Shown here: positions 59,096-64,000 of the stretch, one piece after another
Layout: each line of letters starts with the position of its first letter
Numbering within the stretch: the first letter of the stretch is position 1
Assembly: GCA_032161045.1 (NCBI GenBank)
Contig: JAVHTH010000011.1
DNA from: Fervidibacter sinensis
GTDB taxonomy: Bacteria; Armatimonadota; Fervidibacteria; Fervidibacterales; Fervidibacteraceae
Strand: one strand, 5' to 3'
DNA: 64,000 nucleotides
Made by a program: the position numbers and the translations under genes
Notes under the pieces: model-generated
What the model saw: only the letters and a program-made list of their open reading frames with translations
Database searches by the model: none
Told to the model about the DNA's origin: nothing

Positions 59096-59100
59096 CGCCT

Positions 59101-59520
59101 GTGCCAGCAAAAAGAGGCATTGTTGAAGACGAAATTGCTTCACCTGCTGAATGCTTGCACTGGTATGAACACAATTTGCTTTGGTGGTTAAATTGGATGC
59201 GGAAGCGAAGGAAATGTGAACCAATAGAGGCGCATGTTATCTTGGCGACTCGTGAGGATTTGTGGGAAGCATTAAAACATCAACCCGACGGTTTGACCAA
59301 GGAGCAAAGGAAACGGTTGCGTGAATTGGACAGTTTGCTGAAAGCCCATGCAAATTGGATGGTGCAAGTTTTGGGTGATGAGTTGCCGAGGTGGAGGAAA
59401 CGATTTAAACCGCCGAGAAGCCATTGGTGGTGGTTTTTGGACAAGTTGGCGAAAGGGATGGTAAGAGGGAATGTGGGACGAAAGGGTAGCGGCTGCGTTA
59501 GTGAAAATAGCCAAAGATGA
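59101..59520 (+). CDS. Unknown protein B1 of the duplicated module (PPRSHWWWFLD motif)
   Basis: A 139-residue protein. LHWYEHNLLWWLNWMRKRRK, EAHVILATREDLWEALKHQP, GLTKEQRKRLRELDSLLKAH and LPRWRKRFKPPRSHWWWFLD are all shared with B2 downstream; the final WWW segment is identical in both proteins. I know no family. GTG 59101 has AAAGGAGGT upstream. The last 20 residues (GNVGRKGSGCVSENSQR) are encoded by the start of copy A2 in another frame, so the original end was replaced by the duplication. An antitoxin-like role is possible. Confidence 0.65.
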   Translation: MPAKRGIVEDEIASPAECLHWYEHNLLWWLNWMRKRRKCEPIEAHVILATREDLWEALKHQPDGLTKEQRKRLRELDSLLKAHANWMVQVLGDELPRWRKRFKPPRSHWWWFLDKLAKGMVRGNVGRKGSGCVSENSQR

Positions 59521-60025
59521 TTTGCAATCACAAAGGTGGGCAAGGGATTTTTCGGATAAGTTGCATGAGCGTAGCATAACTGCTGTGATGGTGCAACAAG
59601 TTTTGGAACATCCTGACNNNNNNNNNNNNNNNNNNNNNNNNNNNNNNNNNNNNNNNNNNNNNNNNNNNNNNNNNNNNNNNNNNNNNNNNNNNNNNNNNNN
59701 NNNNNNNNNNNNNNNNNGGCTGCGTTAGTGAAAATAGCCAAAGATGATTTGCAATCACAAAGGTGGGCAAGGGATTTTTCGGATAAGTTGCATGAGCGTA
59801 GCATAACTGCTGTGATGGTGCAACAAGTTTTGGAACATCCTGACATAATCGTGCTTTACCGTCATCAAGGACGAACTGTTTTCGGGTTTTGGTCATTTCG
59901 GGTAAAGTTGGTTGCTGCATGAGACTCCTTCTTCACCATCACGATGGGTTACGGCATTCTGGAAAGCAAAAGGACGCCGTTACCTTTTGAGTAGGGAAGA
60001 TGCCGAATTGATTTGGATGAGGTGA
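59471..60025 (+). pseudogene. Copy A2 of the module's first gene, frameshifted
   Basis: After collapsing the gap, the gene runs from ATG 59471: MWDERVAAALVKIAKDDLQS, RWARDFSDKLHERSITAVMV, EHPDIIVLYRHQGRT and FGFWSFRVKLVAA, then TGA at 59920-59922. The homologous end (PSSPSRWVTAFWKAKGRRYL and SREDAELIWMR) follows in another frame up to TGA 60023-60025. A one-base indel near 59915 explains it. The first 100 bases are over 90% identical to A1. It lies 5 bases before B2, as A1 does before B1. Confidence 0.75.
59491..59844. other. Scaffold gap (100 N) flanked by a 127-bp exact duplication
   Basis: Bases 59491-59617 and 59718-59844 are identical over 127 bases with exactly 100 Ns at 59618-59717 between them, the same pattern as the first gap. 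It is an assembly join inside gene A2. The repeat ambiguity likely comes from the near-identity of A1 and A2, so the local copy number is not certain. Confidence 0.88.
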
Positions 60026-60030
60026 ATAAG

Positions 60031-60414
60031 ATGCCCAGCAAGTCATTGCGTGATTTGGAGGATAAGGTGACAATTGAAGAATTGCTTGACGAATATGAGC
60101 AAAATTTGCAGTTCTTCATCCGCTGGATGAGGCGTCGTCGTTCGTGCACCCCTGAAGAAGCAGATGTCGTTTTATTCACCCGCGAAGATTTATGGGAAAC
60201 GATGAAACGACAACCAAATGGCTTGACAGGGGAGCAGCGGAAGTGGTTGAAGGAATTAGATAGTCTGCTGAAAGAACATGCTCACCTGTTTGTGAAAGTC
60301 TTAGGGGATGAGTTGCCGAGGTGGAGGAAACGATTTAAACCGCCGAGAAGCCATTGGTGGTGGTTTTTGGACAAGTTAGTGATGCGACAAAAGCAACGCG
60401 TGAGGCAAACTTAA
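60031..60414 (+). CDS. Unknown protein B2 of the duplicated module
   Basis: A 127-residue paralogue of B1: LDEYEQNLQFFIRWMRRRRS, EADVVLFTREDLWETMKRQP, GLTGEQRKWLKELDSLLKEH and LPRWRKRFKPPRSHWWWFLD. Over the last part, more than 70 bases are identical to B1 (59386-59457 against 60308-60379), while the first half differs. GAGGTG lies six bases before ATG 60031. The C-terminus (KQKQRVRQT-type) is short and basic. The function is unknown. It is followed by mdh at 60494. Confidence 0.68.
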   Translation: MPSKSLRDLEDKVTIEELLDEYEQNLQFFIRWMRRRRSCTPEEADVVLFTREDLWETMKRQPNGLTGEQRKWLKELDSLLKEHAHLFVKVLGDELPRWRKRFKPPRSHWWWFLDKLVMRQKQRVRQT

Positions 60415-60493
60415 GTGGGCGAGGGAAGGAGCAAATGAGCGGTGATGAGCCGCCGTTGCTCAAACTAAGCACTCACGAAGGGGGATGAGGAAA

Positions 60494-61453
60494 ATGTTAG
60501 GGCGACCTAAGATTGCTGTCGTTGGCGCTGGGATGGTCGGTTCTTCTGCTGCACTCAAAATGGCGCAAAAAGAGTTGGGCGACATCGTTCTCGTTGATGT
60601 CGTGGAGTTCGTCGCCGACGGAAAAGCGTTGGACATGGCTGAATCTTCACCACTTGACGGGTTTGATGTTGCTCTCATCGGCAAAACGAACGATTACAGC
60701 GTCATCAAAGACAGCGATGTCGTCGTCATCACTGCAGGAGTCCCACGCAAGCCGGGAATGACTCGCATGGACTTGCTGATGACGAACGCGGGAATTGTGG
60801 AAACAATCGCCAACCATGTCCGCGAGTTGGCTCCGAATTCCATCGTCATCGTCGTCACCAACCCCCTTGATGTCATGACCTATGTTGCGTGGAAAGTTAC
60901 TGGTTTCCCGCGCGAGCGGGTTATTGGGCAGGCAGGTGTTTTGGACTCAATCCGAATGCGTTATTTCGTCGCCATTGAACTTGGAGTTTCTGTCAAGGAT
61001 GTTCAAGCGATGGTTTTAGGTTCTCATGGTGACCAAATGGTGCCGCTGCCGCGATACACGACTGTCGCCGGTGTCCCCATCACGGAACTTTTGCCACCCG
61101 ATGTCATTGAACGCATCAACGACCGAACACGAAAAGCGGGGACAGAAATTGTCAACTTGCTTAAGACCGGCAGCGCCTATTATGCTCCGGGCGCAGCAGT
61201 CGCGGAAATGGTTGAGGCGATTGTCCGCGATAAGAAGCGACTTATGCCGTGCAGTGTCTTGCTGCAGGGCGAATATGGCTTGCGCGATGTCTTTATCGGA
61301 GTGCCAATCATCTTGGGCAAAAACGGTGTGGAGCGAATAGTGGAACTGAAACTGACCGAAGAAGAATTGAAGGCACTGCATCAAAGCGCTGAAGAGGTTC
61401 GCAAAGGCATTGCCGACTACGAAGCGGAAAAAGCGAAAGCGGCAGCGTCTTGA
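60494..61453 (+). CDS. mdh: Malate dehydrogenase
   Basis: A 319-residue LDH-like malate dehydrogenase of the TCA cycle. NAD-binding VVGAGMVGSSAALKMAQKEL, VVITAGVPRKPGMTRMDLLM (with the substrate-binding arginines), IVIVVTNPLDVMTYVAWKVT, the catalytic VLGSHGDQMVPLPRYTTV (His) and PCSVLLQGEYGLRDVFIGVP. ATG 60494 has GGGGGATG upstream; ATG 60485 is an alternative. A strong terminator follows. Confidence 0.95.
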   Translation: MLGRPKIAVVGAGMVGSSAALKMAQKELGDIVLVDVVEFVADGKALDMAESSPLDGFDVALIGKTNDYSVIKDSDVVVITAGVPRKPGMTRMDLLMTNAGIVETIANHVRELAPNSIVIVVTNPLDVMTYVAWKVTGFPRERVIGQAGVLDSIRMRYFVAIELGVSVKDVQAMVLGSHGDQMVPLPRYTTVAGVPITELLPPDVIERINDRTRKAGTEIVNLLKTGSAYYAPGAAVAEMVEAIVRDKKRLMPCSVLLQGEYGLRDVFIGVPIILGKNGVERIVELKLTEEELKALHQSAEEVRKGIADYEAEKAKAAAS

Positions 61454-61492
61454 ACTTGAACATCCCGCCATAGGTCTTCCCGTCCGTTTATA

Positions 61493-61526
61493 GGGGACGG
61501 CTAAAAACCGAGCCGTCCCCATTTTT
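61493..61526 (+). terminator. Rho-independent terminator of mdh
   Basis: A perfect 10-bp stem, GGGGACGGCT (61493-61502) with AGCCGTCCCC (61511-61520), loop AAAAACCG, followed by ATTTTT at 61521-61526. It ends 20 bases before the next gene's start. Confidence 0.85.
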
Positions 61527-61545
61527 GCAAATGGAGGCGAAGGCA

Positions 61546-64000
61546 ATGAGGTTACTGCTTCTCGGTTTCTTAGGGTGCGTGTGCCTTTTCAAATCGGCGA
61601 AGGCAGAAGTTAAATGGGATTTTGATTCCAACGGTGTGCTCCGCATCGTAAGCATTGATAAGTCTACGCTTGCCCAAGATTTAAGTGCAGTTATCATCAA
61701 GCCCGGTTGGCAAGGCAGTTACGCTGACCAACTTAATCCATCAACTGTCAAGGCAACCCAACAGCGAAACGGGGATTTGATTTGGAAGGGCTCGCTTCAC
61801 GGCAACAGCGTTTCGGTTGTTTTCATTCAAAGGGCAACGGTTAAAGGCAATGAACTTTCGCTGTCATACGAGTTCCGCTCGGAAACCGAGTTTAACTTGG
61901 AAACCCTGATGCTTCGCTGCCTTTTGCCGGCGGAAGGAAACGCCGGCAAAGCAAAATGGATTGCCGTTGATGAATTGTCAATAGAGGTTTTGAGCGGGAC
62001 TTTCCCCGAAAAGTTGCCCGAACGCTACCACCTGCTGACAAGGAGCAATTTATCTTGGCTCATGTGGGTTTTGCCGTCAGGACACGCATTGCTTTTTGAC
62101 TTGCGGGAAAGCAATCTCGTTGGCGTTAATTTGCAAGATGACCGTCGCTTTGGCATCAATGCTTTTGAGTTGCAACTTCATTTGCTTGGTGGCAAATGGC
62201 GTGCTGGTGAGAAAGTGACTTCAAAATTGCAGTTGCAGGTTTTGCCAGAAAGCGAGGCAATTAGGTGGGAGAGAAAAATGCAGGATGCAATGGAGCGAGA
62301 GCGGACTATTTTGATTCAAAAGCGCGCACCGTTGAGACTGAACAGCGTGAAACCGAGCGCAAAGTCGCTTCGCCGCTATGAAACCCTTGAGGTGAAGGTT
62401 GACCTTGACGCAACTTACGACAATCCATTTGACCCAGAGCAAATCAGCGTTGAGGCGGAGATTGTTTCGCCTTCCGGAAAGCAATTGCGAGTGCCCGGAT
62501 TTTTCACGCAAGACTTTGAACGGGCGAAAAGGAACACGGGACAAGGTGCACAGGAAGTTTTGAGGAAAGTTGGTGAGCCTTATTTCGCCGTCAGGTTCAC
62601 GCCAACGGAGGTCGGAATTTACCGATACCGCATTGTCGCAACTCAGTTTGTAGTGAGCCACGAAGCGAAAGCGGAGTGGCGTAATGGGACGAACCCAAAA
62701 GCAACGGCACTCCACTTCGTTTCGTGCCTTACTACGAACCAAGGGGAGAAAAAGCAAGTTTCATCCGATTGGTTCACGCTGCGAGTTTCGCCCAACCCAC
62801 AGGCGAAAGGTTTTGTTCGGCGAGGCAAGTTTTGGCACTTGCAATTTGATGACGGAACGCCTTTTGTGCCTGTTGGTTTGAATGTCTGCTGGTCGGGCAA
62901 CAACTTGAGCGCTTATGAACGATGGTTTTCGGCAATGCGTCAAAACGGTGCAAACTTCGCGCGAATTTGGCTCGTCCGTTGGAACATGGGTTTGGAGTGG
63001 ATGCCCGGAGACGGAAGTGGGATGTATCTTGGCTTGGGCAAATATGCTCTTGACAATGCTTGGCGAATTGACGAACTGATTCGCATCGCTGAACGCAACG
63101 GCATTTACCTGATGCTTTGTTTGGGTTATCACGGCGAGTTGGCTGACAGGCAACTTTACTTCGGCGAACAGGCATGGGACAAAAACCCATACAACCGCAA
63201 AAACGGCGGTCCATGCGATAAGCCTGCAGACTTTTGGACGAACCCCGAAGCGCGCCGATTTTACAAGCAACGACTTCGTTACATCATCGCCCGCTACGCC
63301 CACAGCCCAAATGTGCTCGCATTTGAGTTTTGGAACGAAGTTCACGCACCAGCGGATTGGGTTAAAGAGATGGCTCAATTTGCCCGCAGCATTGACATTT
63401 ACGGTCACTTGCTAACGACCACCTACGGCGATGATGCTGTTTGGCAGTTGCCCGAAATGGATTTTGCGCAGACACATTGGTATGGCGACGGGAGCCAACG
63501 GGATTGTGTGACAACAATTGTCAATATCCATCGTTTCCACCTGCAGCGCTACCGCAAGCCCTTTTTGCTTGGCGAATTCGGAATTGACTGGCGAACGAGT
63601 GACTTGACATATGACCCGAAAGGCAATGCCCTGCATTGGCACAATGGCGTATGGGCATCATTAATGAGTGGCGGGATGGGAACCGCTTGCGTTTGGTATT
63701 GGGACAACTACATTGACCGATTGAACTTGTGGCATCACTTTCGCCCAATCGCAGATTTTATCAAGTTAGTTGGCAAGGCTTGGCTTCAGAATTGGCGACC
63801 TTTGCAGCACACTGACCCGATACTTGAAACTCCGCCAGAACCACCTTTTGGCGATTTGTTCTTCACCCCAACTCTGGGTTGGCAGCGTCCGACGGGGGAT
63901 ACTTTCGTAGTGCACAGAAACGGCAAAGTTGAAAGCAACGGTGAAACGAGTGTTTTCCTGTTTTCGCCGAGCAAGCCAGACCTTTACCGCCCACCGAAAT
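61546..64000 (+). CDS. Secreted DUF5060-type glycoside hydrolase (3' end outside window)
   Basis: At least 818 codons, running off the right edge. The signal peptide is RLLLLGFLGCVCLFKSAKA. Residues about 270-430 match DUF5060 (EPYFAVRFTPTEVGIYRYRI); then follows a TIM-barrel glycosidase with PFVPVGLNVCWSGNNLSAYE, ANFARIWLVRWNMGLEW, FEFWNEVHAPADWV with the probable acid/base Glu, and KPFLLGEFGIDW with the probable nucleophile Glu. It likely cleaves a plant or bacterial polysaccharide outside the cell. ATG 61546 has GGAGG upstream; ATG 61531 is an alternative. Confidence 0.87.
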   Translation, partial: MRLLLLGFLGCVCLFKSAKAEVKWDFDSNGVLRIVSIDKSTLAQDLSAVIIKPGWQGSYADQLNPSTVKATQQRNGDLIWKGSLHGNSVSVVFIQRATVKGNELSLSYEFRSETEFNLETLMLRCLLPAEGNAGKAKWIAVDELSIEVLSGTFPEKLPERYHLLTRSNLSWLMWVLPSGHALLFDLRESNLVGVNLQDDRRFGINAFELQLHLLGGKWRAGEKVTSKLQLQVLPESEAIRWERKMQDAMERERTILIQKRAPLRLNSVKPSAKSLRRYETLEVKVDLDATYDNPFDPEQISVEAEIVSPSGKQLRVPGFFTQDFERAKRNTGQGAQEVLRKVGEPYFAVRFTPTEVGIYRYRIVATQFVVSHEAKAEWRNGTNPKATALHFVSCLTTNQGEKKQVSSDWFTLRVSPNPQAKGFVRRGKFWHLQFDDGTPFVPVGLNVCWSGNNLSAYERWFSAMRQNGANFARIWLVRWNMGLEWMPGDGSGMYLGLGKYALDNAWRIDELIRIAERNGIYLMLCLGYHGELADRQLYFGEQAWDKNPYNRKNGGPCDKPADFWTNPEARRFYKQRLRYIIARYAHSPNVLAFEFWNEVHAPADWVKEMAQFARSIDIYGHLLTTTYGDDAVWQLPEMDFAQTHWYGDGSQRDCVTTIVNIHRFHLQRYRKPFLLGEFGIDWRTSDLTYDPKGNALHWHNGVWASLMSGGMGTACVWYWDNYIDRLNLWHHFRPIADFIKLVGKAWLQNWRPLQHTDPILETPPEPPFGDLFFTPTLGWQRPTGDTFVVHRNGKVESNGETSVFLFSPSKPDLYRPPK

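Overview
The window is a chromosomal stretch of a bacterium with a housekeeping-rich genome of roughly 50% GC. I infer a thermophilic member of the Armatimonadota/Fervidibacter neighbourhood. The grounds are gene content only: many sugar-phosphate isomerase/epimerases and Gfo/Idh/MocA oxidoreductases, a DUF5060-type glycosidase, WD40, FG-GAP and carboxypeptidase-regulatory-domain proteins, several VapBC/HicB/HEPN-type modules, and many short dispersed hairpin repeats. No 16S rRNA or tRNA gene is visible, so the taxon is a guess.

Layout. 1-5365: end of a DUF6775-like protein, an MBL hydrolase, an atpC without other ATP synthase genes, an SPOUT methyltransferase, bioY, ymdB and a lipid kinase broken by an assembly gap. 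5366-12998: hairpin repeats, a WD40 protein, a zinc alcohol dehydrogenase, a six-hairpin-glycosidase-like protein, a class I aldolase, a methyltransferase and a double GNAT protein. 12995-20863 (minus strand): murG and ftsW, trxA, DUF151 nuclease, trpF, then jag, a YidD-YidC fusion, a HEPN/nucleotidyltransferase-like pair, rnpA and rpmH. The last block is the classic rpmH-rnpA-yidD-yidC-jag cluster with a two-gene toxin-antitoxin-like insertion and a gene fusion. 21073-35342: folate cyclo-ligase, sugar isomerases, PIG-L deacetylase, a PIN/antitoxin pair, glutamate dehydrogenase, a TPR protein, two sugar-metabolism oxidoreductases, a UbiD decarboxylase, Uma2, an FG-GAP protein and YraN. 35480-50796: secreted repeat proteins, pyruvate kinase, RqcH, protoporphyrinogen oxidase, dCTP deaminase, a MraY/WecA-like transferase paired with a deoxyhypusine-synthase-like protein, and grpE and dnaJ separated by an 11-residue-repeat membrane-anchored coiled coil. 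51012-53525: decaying genes, including a cyclase-STAND ATPase-TPR pseudogene. 53867-64000: argC, a VapBC pair with a frameshifted toxin, a nitroreductase, moeA, nadA, a tandemly duplicated unknown two-gene module, malate dehydrogenase and the start of a large secreted glycosidase.

Two 100-N gaps (5131-5230 and 59618-59717) are each flanked by identical 127-bp copies. These look like contig ends overlapping by one assembler k-mer, not biological repeats. Collapsing the first restores an intact 302-residue lipid kinase frame.

The observations I rate highest are the duplicated two-gene module at 58763-60414, the HEPN/MNT-like insertion and YidD-YidC fusion in the rnpA cluster, the open rnpA frame running through rpmH (resembling the arrangement known from Thermus), the hendecad-repeat protein between grpE and dnaJ, and several independent gene lesions (in-frame TGA at 39334, frameshifted vapC at about 55240, cyclase-STAND pseudogene).
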